The translations under genes were made by a program, and so were the position numbers. From positions 682,001 to 746,000 of the forward strand of contig CAWDDX010000007.1 in assembly GCA_963801195.1 (NCBI GenBank): a stretch of DNA of 64,000 nt, written 5' to 3'. Position 1 is the stretch's first letter; the number at the start of each line of letters is the position of its first letter. This document shows, piece after piece, positions 9,303 through 18,547 of this stretch. This DNA is from SZUA-36 sp963801195 (GTDB lineage: Bacteria > Pseudomonadota > Gammaproteobacteria > Xanthomonadales > SZUA-36). The notes beneath the pieces are model-generated. The model was given only the letters and a program-made list of their open reading frames with translations, had not been told where the DNA came from and did no database searches.

Positions 9303-9946
9303 ACAGGGTTAAAATCAAAATCTGTGGTCTGACGCGGAGCGAAGACGTGCGCACGGCCGTCGAAGCAGGCGCTGATGCCGTCGGTTTTGTTTTTGCCGAC
9401 AGTCCGCGGCGAATCTCCATCGATACCGCCGTCGGCTTGTGCCGCTATGTTCCCGGCGGCGTTTTGCGTGTAGGCTTGTTCCTGGATCAGGCAAGGTCTG
9501 ATATTGAGCAGGTCATCAGTTCCGTACCGTTGGATATACTGCAGTTTCATGGTTCGGAAACCGAACGGGATTGCATGCGCTTCAAGCTGCCGTGGCTAAA
9601 AGCCGTGGCAATGGAGAATGCCGGGTCCTTGCAAAAGGCCATGCGAGATTTTCCAGGAGCGTCGGGTTTGCTGCTTGACAGTCACTCACGGGGTACGCGC
9701 GGCGGCACTGGCAGGCGGTTTGACTGGTCATTATCGAGACCGATCGCAAAAAAGGTCTGGCTTGCCGGTGGCTTGACTGCGGACAATGTTGGTGAGGCCA
9801 TCCAAACGGTCAGACCGTTTGCGGTAGATGTCTCCAGTGGCGTGGAATCAGAGCCCGGGATCAAGGATGCGGCCAGGATCAGCGCCTTTATCAAGGCGGT
9901 AAGAGCCGTTCAAAATGAATTGCGGATGGTAAAAATTAATGAGTGA
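9299..9946 (+). CDS. trpF: Phosphoribosylanthranilate isomerase
   Basis: Third step of tryptophan synthesis from anthranilate: an Amadori rearrangement to CdRP. The TIM-barrel protein of 215 residues starts KIKICGLT, whose Cys is the general base, and has the phosphate-binding LAGGLTADNV segment and DVSSGVES near the end. Start 9299 is chosen over the in-frame ATG at 9275 because it gives the family N-terminus and the ATGA overlap with truA. It overlaps trpB by 8 bases. Confidence 0.95.
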   Translation: MNRVKIKICGLTRSEDVRTAVEAGADAVGFVFADSPRRISIDTAVGLCRYVPGGVLRVGLFLDQARSDIEQVISSVPLDILQFHGSETERDCMRFKLPWLKAVAMENAGSLQKAMRDFPGASGLLLDSHSRGTRGGTGRRFDWSLSRPIAKKVWLAGGLTADNVGEAIQTVRPFAVDVSSGVESEPGIKDAARISAFIKAVRAVQNELRMVKINE

Positions 9947-11145
9947 AGAGCAACAGGTTTGGCCCGACGCACGTGGCTATTTTGGCAGTTTCGGGGGGCG
10001 CTTTGTCTCCGAAACGTTGATACATGCGTTGGATGAATTGCGCGAGGCCTATGGCCGCTGGCGCATTGACGAAGAGTTTGTAAGCAGGATGGACGAAGAC
10101 CTGGCCAATTATGTCGGCCGGCCGTCACCCGTTTATTACGCGCAGCGTTATTCCGAAGCGGCAGGTGGCGCAAGAATCTACCTGAAGCGGGAAGACCTGA
10201 ACCATACCGGTGCGCACAAGATCAACAATACCATGGGCCAGGGCTTGCTGGCCCATTACATGGGAAAGAAGCGTGTCATTGCCGAAACCGGCGCCGGGCA
10301 GCACGGCGTTGCGACGGCAACAGTGGCTGCGCGGTTAAACCAGTCCTGCCGGGTGTACATGGGAAATGTGGATATTAAGCGGCAGGCGATCAACGTTTTC
10401 AGGATGCGCCTTCTGGGTGCCGAGGTGACGCGGTGTTTCTTCCGGTTCGGCGACCTTGAAAGATGCACTCAATGAAGCCATGCGTGACTGGGTGACCAAT
10501 GTTGACGATACCTTTTACATCATTGGCACGGTCGCGGGTCCTCATCCGTATCCTGAAATGGTGCGTGATTTTAACGCCATCGTCGGCCGTGAGGCCCGCC
10601 GCCAGATGCTGCAGATGTGTGACAGCTTGCCGGATGCCCTTGTAGCGTGTGTCGGCGGCGGGTCCAATGCAATCGGTCTGTTCCATCCATTCCTGCAGGA
10701 CAAAGATGTGAAAATGTTCGGTGTAGAAGCGGCCGGTCGTGGTCTCGCCAGCGGTGAGCACGCCGCCTCGCTATGCGCGGGGAAACCCGGCGTTTTACAC
10801 GGTTGTCGCACTTATCTGCTCGACGATGATGAAGGTCAGATAAGACATACGCACTCGGTCTCTGCGGGACTCGACTACCCGGGCGTCGGACCCGAGCACG
10901 CCTGGTTGAAAGATACCGGCAGGGCAAGCTATGTCAGTGTCACGGATGAAGAGGCATTGACTGCTTTTCATCAGTTGACCCGTCTCGAAGGCATCATGCC
11001 GGCGCTGGAAAGCAGTCACGCGCTCGCTTACGGTTTCAAAATTGCGTCATCCATGCGTCCGGATCAACGTGTTCTGATCAACTTTTCGGGCAGGGGCGAC
11101 AAGGATGTGCAGACCGTTGCAGATCTTGAGGGGCTTAGCTTATGA
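9939..11145 (+). pseudogene. trpB: Tryptophan synthase beta chain, one frameshift
   Basis: The PLP enzyme that joins indole and serine. Codons from 9939 encode a normal N-terminal half with the PLP lysine in HTGAHKINN, up to LLGAEV at about 10428. The frame then runs into a stop at 10473-10475. From about 10440 the +1 frame continues the protein (TLKDALNEAMRDWVTN ... GGGSNAIG ... GRGDKD) to 11145. Only the small GSGT-type turn is scrambled. Removing one T from the TTT run at 10436-10438 rejoins the halves into about 400 residues, the normal length. All catalytic parts are present, and both neighbours overlap it as in a working operon. A sequencing or assembly error is therefore as likely as true decay. 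Confidence 0.85.
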
Positions 11146-11951
11146 GCCAGAGAATATCAAATTGTTTTGCAGCCGCCAAACAGACCGGGCGCAAGGTACT
11201 GATACCCTTTATAACTGCCGGCGATCCCGATCCGGCGTGGAGTGTGCCGGTAATGCACGCGCTGGTGGAAGCGGGGGCTGGCCTGATAGAACTGGGCGTG
11301 CCTTTTTCCGACCCGATGGCGGACGGTACCGTCATCCAGTTGGCCAGTGAAAGGGCGATAGAAAAACATGTCTCACTTAAATCGGTTGTGCAGATGGTGG
11401 CGGAATTTCGTCAAACGGATGCCCTGACGCCGGTCGTCCTGATGGGTTATATGAACCCGGTTGAACATTACGGACGCACGCGTTTCCCGGCCGATGCGAC
11501 GGACGCGGGCGTCGACGGGCTTCTGCTGGTCGATTGTCCCCCGGAAGAACGCGGTGATCTCGGCGTTGCGATGCAAGCTGCCGGTCTGGACGGGATTTGC
11601 CTTGTCGCCCCGACGACTACCCGCGAGCGTGCCAGGGATATCTGCACCATGGCCAGCGGCTTTATCTATTATGTTTCCCTGAAGGGTATCACCGGCGCAG
11701 GTCAGTTGAATTCGTCCGAACTGACCGGACCGGTTCAGCAGATCAGGGAGTTCAGCGACTTACCGGTGGCGGTTGGCTTTGGCATCAAGAATGCTGAAAT
11801 GGCCGTCAGGGTTGCCGAAAATGCCGATGCCGTGGTGATCGGCAGTGCGTTGGTTGAGGCCCTTTCAGTGGCCAAGTCCATGGATGAGGCGTGTTCCATT
11901 GCAACGGCATTTGTTGCGCCGGTGCGTAAGTCATTGGACAATATGGGCTGA
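11142..11951 (+). CDS. trpA: Tryptophan synthase alpha chain
   Basis: Cleaves indole-3-glycerol phosphate to indole, which is channelled to TrpB. The 269-residue TIM barrel has the catalytic Glu in LIELGVPFSDP and Asp in FSDPMADG, plus the loop GITGAGQL and the phosphate-binding GFGIKN. Its ATG overlaps the trpB stop (ATGA). It is intact, in contrast to the genes on either side. Confidence 0.96.
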   Translation: MSQRISNCFAAAKQTGRKVLIPFITAGDPDPAWSVPVMHALVEAGAGLIELGVPFSDPMADGTVIQLASERAIEKHVSLKSVVQMVAEFRQTDALTPVVLMGYMNPVEHYGRTRFPADATDAGVDGLLLVDCPPEERGDLGVAMQAAGLDGICLVAPTTTRERARDICTMASGFIYYVSLKGITGAGQLNSSELTGPVQQIREFSDLPVAVGFGIKNAEMAVRVAENADAVVIGSALVEALSVAKSMDEACSIATAFVAPVRKSLDNMG

Positions 11952-11997
11952 CTGCGGCCCAGTGGCTGATACACGAACAGGATCCATAGAGACAGAT

Positions 11998-12890
11998 ATG
12001 AGCTGGTTTCAGAAATTCAGACCATCGAGAATCCGTACCGAGGGCGGTAATAAACGCAACGTACCCGAAGGCCTTTGGACCACGTGTTCCGATTGCGCCG
12101 CCGTGTTGTATCGTCCGGAGCTGGAAAGGAACCTGCAGGTCTGTCCGAAATGCAGCCACCACATGCGGATCAGTGCCCGCAACCGCCTCGAACAATTTCT
12201 CGATCCGGGTGAAAATCGTGAGATCGCGGCTGATCTGGAATCGGTGGACGCCCTGGGTTTCAAAGACAGCAAAAAATACAAGGACCGGATATCGGCAGCA
12301 CAAAAGAAGACCGGGGAGAACGGACGCATTGATCGTGCTGGCCGGAAAACTCAAAGGTGCAGATATTGTTACCTGCGCTTTCGAATTTAACTTCATGGGC
12401 GGCTCGATGGGTTCCGTGGTGGGCGAAAAATTTGCCCGTGCAGGGCATGGAAAGCCTGCGCTTGAAAGCGCCGCTGGTGTGCTTTTCGGCCAGTGGCGGC
12501 GCGCGGATGCAGGAAGGCCTGTTATCGCTGATGCAAATGGCCAAAACCAGCGTGGTGCTGGCCCGGTTGAGCGAACAGGGTCTCCCATTCATCTCGGTAC
12601 TGGCCCATCCGACCACGGGTGGCGTATCGGCCAGCCTGGGTATGCTGGGCGACATCAATGTCGCGGAGCCGATGGCGCAAATCGGTTTTGCAGGGCCCCG
12701 GGTGATCGAGCAGACGGTTCGCGAGAAACTGCCCGAAGGCTTTCAGCGCAGCGAGTTCCTGTTGCAGAAAGGGGCCATCGACATGATCGTTGACCGGCGT
12801 AATATGCGTGACGAACTTGCTGCATTACTGTCGCTTTTATGCGCTGGCCGGTTGCCGCGTCCCGTGAGTGGTCAATTCGTGCGAAGTTGA
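11998..12890 (+). pseudogene. accD: Acetyl-CoA carboxylase carboxyltransferase beta subunit, two frame disruptions
   Basis: Part of the carboxyltransferase that makes malonyl-CoA for fatty-acid synthesis. Three reading frames are needed. From 11998 there is a normal start with the zinc ribbon (CSDC ... CPKCSHH) up to KKTGEN. An extra G in the GG at 12322-12323 then moves the protein into the next frame (DALIVLAGKLKGADIV ... FMGGSMGSVVGEKFARA). Between about 12435 and 12475 it moves again, equivalent to a 2 or 5 base loss, into a frame running CFSASGGARMQEG ... GPRVIEQTVREKLPEG to 12890. Every conserved block is present once and in order. Because accD is normally essential, sequence error or a second copy elsewhere must be considered. 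Confidence 0.85.
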
Positions 12891-12930
12891 TTTTCAGCAG
12901 CGATTGTCCCTATAAACAACCATAAAAACC

Positions 12931-14274
12931 ATGAATCTCGACGCGTGGCTGGGTCTACTCGAAAAGCGCCATCCGCAGGCAATTGAACTCGGTCTTGGCC
13001 GTTGCGGTTCTGTATATGAACGCATGGGTTCACCCAGGCCGGCTGACAAGGTGTATACCGTGGCGGGCACCAATGGCAAGGGCTCGACGGTGGCCTATCT
13101 GGCGTCGATGTGCGGTAGCCTGGGTCATTCGTATGGGGCTTTTACATCCCCCCATATTTTCCGCTTTAACGAACGTATCAGCATTATGGGAAAGCCGGTT
13201 ACCGATCAGCGACTGATCCGGGCCTTTGAACAGGTCGAGGACGCGCGCGAGGGGGTGTCGCTGACCTATTTCGAGTTCACGACGTTGGCAGGCCTGCTGA
13301 TCCTGAACCGTTCAGAATTGGATTACGCCGTGCTGGAGGTGGGACTGGGTGGCCGCCTGGATACGGTAAACCTGGTCGACGCCGATTGTGCGGTCATCAC
13401 ACCCATCGGCCTGGACCACCAGGAATATCTCGGTCCCGATTTGCAGGCCATCGCAACCGAAAAGGCCGGAATTATCCGCCCCGGCGTGCCGGTGGTTTGT
13501 ACGGAGATCAATCCACCGTCGCCGATCATACAAACTGCCGCCAGGCTGAATGCACCGGTACATCGACGGGGACAGGACTTTGACATCAAAGGTGACCCCG
13601 GTAGTGAGGCCACATCGCTCCGTTTTTCGATGGGGGATCGTTCAATGAACGTGTCACCGCCGTCCATGGGTGGAAAACACCAGTTGGATAACCTCGCAAC
13701 GGCGCTGGCCGCGCTGTTTGTACTGAACCCGGGTTGCGAAGCAAAGGCCGATGCAATATCCGCTGCAATCCGCAGTTGCAGGGTGCCGGGCCGTCTTCAG
13801 AGGGTGTCAACTTCACCCGAGGTTCTGCTGGATGTGGGGCATAACGAACTGGCCGCGCAAGCACTGGCGGCTTTTCTGCAGGACAGCGGGCGTCTGAACC
13901 CGATTTGTGTGCTGTCCATGTTGGCGGATAAATCCGCAGAGGCGGTTGCACGAGCGATGGGTCATGTCTGCAAACGCTGGCTATGCGCTGACTCGCCGGG
14001 TGCGAGGGGTCAGAGCGGGGAACGTCTCGCACAGCGTTTGATATCCGTGTTGCCGGATGCGGATATCAGCGTTTTTGGTCCGGTGGATGATGCCCTTCAT
14101 GCCGCGCTTTCAAATGCTGATGAATACGACACGATCCTGGTGTTCGGTTCTTTTACGACGGTTTCGGCCGCTGCCGCCTGCTTGGATAACAGCTTGCAGC
14201 ATGACGCGCATGATGCTGATAGAATCACCTTTGTCAAATCTGGAAAGGGTAGCCGGGAAAAACCAAATGGATAA
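12931..14274 (+). CDS. folC: Bifunctional folylpolyglutamate/dihydrofolate synthase
   Basis: Adds glutamate to dihydropteroate and to folates. The 447-residue Mur-ligase-like protein has the P-loop GTNGKGST (near residue 46), the TSPH motif shortly after, the catalytic GLGGRLDTVN region and a C-terminal ligase domain with DVGHNE. The accD-folC order is the usual one in gammaproteobacteria. The stop overlaps the next gene by 8 bases. Confidence 0.95.
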   Translation: MNLDAWLGLLEKRHPQAIELGLGRCGSVYERMGSPRPADKVYTVAGTNGKGSTVAYLASMCGSLGHSYGAFTSPHIFRFNERISIMGKPVTDQRLIRAFEQVEDAREGVSLTYFEFTTLAGLLILNRSELDYAVLEVGLGGRLDTVNLVDADCAVITPIGLDHQEYLGPDLQAIATEKAGIIRPGVPVVCTEINPPSPIIQTAARLNAPVHRRGQDFDIKGDPGSEATSLRFSMGDRSMNVSPPSMGGKHQLDNLATALAALFVLNPGCEAKADAISAAIRSCRVPGRLQRVSTSPEVLLDVGHNELAAQALAAFLQDSGRLNPICVLSMLADKSAEAVARAMGHVCKRWLCADSPGARGQSGERLAQRLISVLPDADISVFGPVDDALHAALSNADEYDTILVFGSFTTVSAAAACLDNSLQHDAHDADRITFVKSGKGSREKPNG

Positions 14275-15289
14275 AGCACTCAAACAAAGACTGGTCGGTG
14301 CAAGCGTTTTGATCATCCTGGCGGTCATCGTTTTACCCATGCTCTTGAGCGGACGTTCAGACCGGCTCAAGCAGGAATCCCGCCAGATCGAACTGCCGCC
14401 AAAGCCCGATGAGCTCTCCATAGAAACCCGCCGTTTTCCGGTTGGAATCTCAACCAGACCCGCGTCCGCCACTGCGCAGGAAAGCGAAGATGCAATGGAC
14501 CCGGCCAACCGCGAACAGGCGCAAACCGGGAACGATGACCTTGCGCCCGTTGGAGACGATGCTCCGGGTCCGGCTCCTGAACCGGGGAGCGGTGATGGTG
14601 AGACCCCGGCTGGCACAACGGTGCCGCAGGACGTTGAAAGCGCCGGGAGTGACACGACGGTGAGCCAGGAGTTGGCGGAGAACATTGAGAAAGCCCCGGA
14701 GGTGACCTCGATTACCCTGGAATCCGACAAGCCCAAAAACCTTGACATATCCGAGGCCGCTGATGGTTCTGCAAATGCACCACGGTACCTGGTGCAGGTA
14801 GCCAGCTTCAGCAATGAGAAAAATGCAAATGCCCTGGCCGATCTGCTGAAAGCCGAGAAATTACCGGTGCTGCTGGACGTTGTTGACCGTCCGGCTGGGC
14901 GCATGTACAGGGTCCGTGTTGGCCCATACGCCAAACGTGCTGAAGCCGATAAACTGGTTTCCGGTCTGAGTACAAAAATGACGGAGCTTACCCCGCGTGT
15001 GCTGGACTTGAGGCCGGATGATAGTGCTCCGGTCTCAACACCTTCGGATCCGCTGGTACGCTGGGTTGTCCAGGTGGGCAGTTTCAGTCATGCAAAAAGT
15101 GCCGAAGACCTGGTCGCTAAATTGCGACTTACCGGTCTCGATGCATTCTCTGAAAAGGTGACGTCGGCAACCGGCGCAGTGTACAAGGTTCGTATCGGCC
15201 CGGAACTGGATCGTGACACAGCCACGGATCTGGCGCACAGGGTCAAGAACGAGCAGGGTCTCGACGCGTTCGTAACAACGCAGGAATAA
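14267..15289 (+). CDS. dedD: DedD-like cell-division protein with two SPOR domains
   Basis: Inner-membrane protein with a periplasmic septal peptidoglycan-binding part. The 340-residue protein has a short cytoplasmic start, one membrane helix (residues about 11-28), a long Pro/Glu/Thr-rich linker, and two SPOR domains beginning at about 170 (LVQVASFSN) and 264 (WVVQVGSFSH). Classical E. coli DedD has one SPOR domain, so the duplication is a difference. Start 14267 (MDKALKQRL) overlaps folC by 8 bases and matches the family N-terminus; an in-frame ATG at 14057 lies inside folC and is rejected. Confidence 0.85.
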   Translation: MDKALKQRLVGASVLIILAVIVLPMLLSGRSDRLKQESRQIELPPKPDELSIETRRFPVGISTRPASATAQESEDAMDPANREQAQTGNDDLAPVGDDAPGPAPEPGSGDGETPAGTTVPQDVESAGSDTTVSQELAENIEKAPEVTSITLESDKPKNLDISEAADGSANAPRYLVQVASFSNEKNANALADLLKAEKLPVLLDVVDRPAGRMYRVRVGPYAKRAEADKLVSGLSTKMTELTPRVLDLRPDDSAPVSTPSDPLVRWVVQVGSFSHAKSAEDLVAKLRLTGLDAFSEKVTSATGAVYKVRIGPELDRDTATDLAHRVKNEQGLDAFVTTQE

Positions 15290-15300
15290 GCGGAACGCCG

Positions 15301-15834
15301 ATGCAATATGCTGATTACGCCATACTTGCCATCGTGACCATATCCATACTGGTCGGTGCGCTCAGGGGGTTTGTGAAAGAGGCGTTTTCACTGCTCGTGT
15401 GGGCCGCAGCCTTTCTGATTGCCTTTCAGTATTCCGGCGCACTGGCCCTGCAACTGGAAAACTACATTGAATTGCCATCAATACGTACCTCGCTGGCCTT
15501 TGCAGGTATCTTCCTTTCGGTTTTGCTTGTCGGTGGCCTGTTGACGTACCTGTTTGGAATGCTGGTCGAAAAAACCGGGCTCAGCGGAACGGACAGGCTT
15601 CTGGGCGGGGTTTTTGGCGGTCTCAGGGGCATGGCCCTTGTGCTCGCCCTGATGCTCGTTGCAGGGCTTACACCGGTGCCTCAGGACCCCTGGTGGCAGC
15701 AATCGAGAAGTATACAAAGCCTGATGCCCCTGGCGGAGTGGTCAGCCCAGTTTCTGCCGGACTATATATTGGAGCACCTGCAATTGAATCCGGTTGAAGT
15801 TACAGGCGAACTAGTCGCAGTCGCCAGTCGCTAG
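15301..15834 (+). CDS. cvpA: CvpA family membrane protein
   Basis: Inner-membrane protein of the colicin V production family; recent work ties it to envelope and bile stress, but its biochemical role is unclear. The 177-residue protein has four hydrophobic segments and the conserved LRGFVKEAFSLL near the start and FGGLRGM in the middle. It lies directly upstream of purF as in most gammaproteobacteria. Confidence 0.9.
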   Translation: MQYADYAILAIVTISILVGALRGFVKEAFSLLVWAAAFLIAFQYSGALALQLENYIELPSIRTSLAFAGIFLSVLLVGGLLTYLFGMLVEKTGLSGTDRLLGGVFGGLRGMALVLALMLVAGLTPVPQDPWWQQSRSIQSLMPLAEWSAQFLPDYILEHLQLNPVEVTGELVAVASR

Positions 15835-15884
15835 CATGGTAGAATGCGCGCGCAATCATCGCCGTTAAAGCAAGGATATTCTGG

Positions 15885-17381
15885 ATGTGTGGAATCATTG
15901 GAATTGTCGGTAAGCAGGCAGCGACGCCCTTACTCTATGACGCGTTGACCATATTGCAGCACCGCGGTCAGGATGCAGCGGGCATCGCCACGCTTGACGG
16001 TCACAAGATACGCCTGTGCAAGGGAAATGGCCTGGTCGCTGATGTGTTTCCACATGCCGAACTGGCCAAGTTAAAAGGAAACGTGGGTATCGGCCACGTC
16101 AGGTATCCGACCGCGGGTTCCGATAATTTTGATGAGGCACAACCGTTTTATGTCAATTCACCTTATGGCATTGTACTTGGCCACAACGGTAACCTGATCA
16201 ATGCGTCAACCCTTAAAAAAGAATTGTTTGACAGTGATCGCCGCCATCTCAATACCGAGTCGGATTCAGAAGTGCTGCTGAACGTTTTTGCGCATGAATT
16301 GCATCGTCTCGGACCGGCCGGTATGAAGCCAAAAGATGTTTTCAAAGCCGTTGACGGTATGCATCATCGCTGCAAGGGTGCCTATGCCGTGATCGCGATG
16401 ATCAGCGGAAAGGGTATCCTTGGTTTCCGCGACCTGCATGGAATCCGTCCCGCTGTACTCGGCTACAGGGATACCGACAAGGGCAGGGAGTATGCAATTG
16501 CATCCGAAAGCGTCGCCCTGGACACCCTGGATTTTACCCTGATGCGGGACTTGAAGCCGGGCGAATGTGTATTCATTACGTTGGACGGCAAATTGCATAC
16601 CCATGAAAGCAAGTACGCGCAAACGGCCAGTCCATGCATTTTTGAATACGTTTATTTTGCCCGCCCCGATTCCATGCTTGACAAGATATCGGTCTACAAG
16701 GCCCGCTTGCGTATGGGGCAGGCGCTGGCCCGGAAAATACTGAAAGAATGGCCTGATCACGACATTGACGTCGTCATACCGATCCCGGACACGAGCCGCA
16801 CGGCAGCTTTGCCACTGGCTTATGACCTGAACGTCAAGTACCGTGAGGGGTTTATCAAGAACCGTTACATCGGCCGCACTTTCATTATGCCCGGACAGGA
16901 ACAGCGCAAGCGTTCGGTCAGGCATAAACTGAATGCTGTCAGCCTGGAGTTTCGTCGTAAAAACGTCCTGCTGGTGGATGATTCCATCGTCAGGGGAACC
17001 ACATCGAAACAAATTATCCAAATGGCCCGGGATGCCGGCGCCAACAAGGTTTATTTTGCCTCGGCCTCGCCACCGGTGCGTTATCCGAATATTTACGGTA
17101 TCGATATGCCCGCGCCGTCAGAACTGATCGCCAATGGCCGTAATGAACAGGAGATTCAGGAAGTGTTGGGTGCTGACCGCCTGATTTACCAGGGCCTTGA
17201 TGACCTGATTGAAGCCTGTCGCGAGGGCAATCCGGATATTTCCCGGTTTGATACTTCCTGCTTCTCGAGTGAATATGTGACGGGAGTCGAGGATGGATAC
17301 CTGGAGGAACTGCAACTCAGGCGTTCCGATCAGGCCAAGCGGGAAAACAGCCATGCCGAAAGGGTGCGGCTGATCGGTTAA
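15885..17381 (+). CDS. purF: Amidophosphoribosyltransferase
   Basis: First committed step of purine synthesis: PRPP plus glutamine gives phosphoribosylamine. Removal of Met exposes the nucleophile Cys2 (MCGIIGIVG), so no propeptide is needed. The glutaminase domain (RYPTAGS, GHNGNL) is followed by the phosphoribosyltransferase domain with the PRPP motif VLLVDDSIVRGTT near residue 363. Length 498 residues is normal. AAGGA lies 8-12 bases before ATG. Confidence 0.97.
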   Translation: MCGIIGIVGKQAATPLLYDALTILQHRGQDAAGIATLDGHKIRLCKGNGLVADVFPHAELAKLKGNVGIGHVRYPTAGSDNFDEAQPFYVNSPYGIVLGHNGNLINASTLKKELFDSDRRHLNTESDSEVLLNVFAHELHRLGPAGMKPKDVFKAVDGMHHRCKGAYAVIAMISGKGILGFRDLHGIRPAVLGYRDTDKGREYAIASESVALDTLDFTLMRDLKPGECVFITLDGKLHTHESKYAQTASPCIFEYVYFARPDSMLDKISVYKARLRMGQALARKILKEWPDHDIDVVIPIPDTSRTAALPLAYDLNVKYREGFIKNRYIGRTFIMPGQEQRKRSVRHKLNAVSLEFRRKNVLLVDDSIVRGTTSKQIIQMARDAGANKVYFASASPPVRYPNIYGIDMPAPSELIANGRNEQEIQEVLGADRLIYQGLDDLIEACREGNPDISRFDTSCFSSEYVTGVEDGYLEELQLRRSDQAKRENSHAERVRLIG

Positions 17382-17467
17382 TACCCGTGCGGACCTTATG
17401 ACAGCCAGGTCCTGTGGGCTTTATCATGCAACAATAAAACTGACTTTCTTATGAGTGGTTTAACCTG

Positions 17468-18547
17468 ATGACACGAATTTTCAATTTTTGCGCCGGACCG
17501 GCAACCTTACCCCTGCAGGTTCTCGAAAAAGCCCGTGATGAAATGCTGGACTACCAGGGTCTTGGTATGTCAGTCATGGAAATTTCCCATCGCAGCGCTG
17601 CATTTGACCAAGTGGCGGAAAAATCTGAAGCTTGCCTGAGACGGCTATTGAGCATTTCAGATGAATACGCCATTCTTTTTCTCGCCGGTGGAGCCACCGC
17701 GCAATTTGCGCAGGTTCCGCTGAACCTGGCCAGTCGTGAAAGTCCGGGCGCCTATATCGTCGATGGCAGTTGGAGCAAAAAAGCCTTCACTACCGCGCAG
17801 CGCATGGGTCTTGCGAGTCTTGCCGCCAGCAGCGAAACGACCGGGTTCAAATCGATTCCTGCGCAAAGTGAATGGAACCTCGATGACAATCCGTCCTACC
17901 TGCACTACGTCAGCAACGAAACCATATCTGGCGTGCAGTTCAGGCAGCCACCCGATAGTGATTTACCGCTGGTCTCGGACATGTCCTCTGACATTCTCTC
18001 GAGACCCGTGGATGTCAGCAAATTTGGTGTGATCTATGCCGGTGCGCAGAAGAATATCGGCCAGGCAGGTCTTGCCGTGGTGATCGTCAGGAAAGACCTG
18101 TTACAGGATCTTCCGCAAGGTCTGCCTGACCTGCAATCATGGAAAATCCAACACCAGCAAGGATCGCGGCTGAATACACCACCCACCTATGCGTGGTACA
18201 TCGCCGGGCTGGTGTTTGACTGGATCGAAGCGAACGGCGGCGTTGCGCGTATGGCCGAGCTTAATCAACAAAAATCGGATACCTTCTACCGGTACCTTGA
18301 TCAAAGTTCGTTTTACCTGAACGACATACCGCCACAATTCCGTTCGCATATGAATATCCCGTTCAAGATTGTGGATGAGTCACTGCACGGACGATTTATT
18401 GCCGAAGCCGAAGCTGCAGGTCTGAGCAGTCTGAAGGGCCACCGCTCGGTGGGGGGCATGCGGGCGAGTATTTACAACGCCATGCCCATTGAAGGCATCC
18501 GGGCGTTGATCGGTTTTATGCAGGAATTTGAGAGACAAGCAGGTTGA
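17468..18547 (+). CDS. serC: Phosphoserine aminotransferase
   Basis: PLP transaminase of serine synthesis, also used for vitamin B6. The 359-residue protein begins IFNFCAGPATLP and carries the PLP lysine in GAQKNIG near residue 196; GGMRASIYNAMP is the typical C-terminal block. The TGA stop shares one base with the pheA ATG (TGATG), starting the serC-pheA-aroA-cmk-rpsA chain. Confidence 0.96.
   Translation: MTRIFNFCAGPATLPLQVLEKARDEMLDYQGLGMSVMEISHRSAAFDQVAEKSEACLRRLLSISDEYAILFLAGGATAQFAQVPLNLASRESPGAYIVDGSWSKKAFTTAQRMGLASLAASSETTGFKSIPAQSEWNLDDNPSYLHYVSNETISGVQFRQPPDSDLPLVSDMSSDILSRPVDVSKFGVIYAGAQKNIGQAGLAVVIVRKDLLQDLPQGLPDLQSWKIQHQQGSRLNTPPTYAWYIAGLVFDWIEANGGVARMAELNQQKSDTFYRYLDQSSFYLNDIPPQFRSHMNIPFKIVDESLHGRFIAEAEAAGLSSLKGHRSVGGMRASIYNAMPIEGIRALIGFMQEFERQAG

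Noticed and set aside
16266..17021. 251-codon minus-strand frame opposite purF
   Set aside because: Antisense shadow; purF is fully supported on the plus strand.
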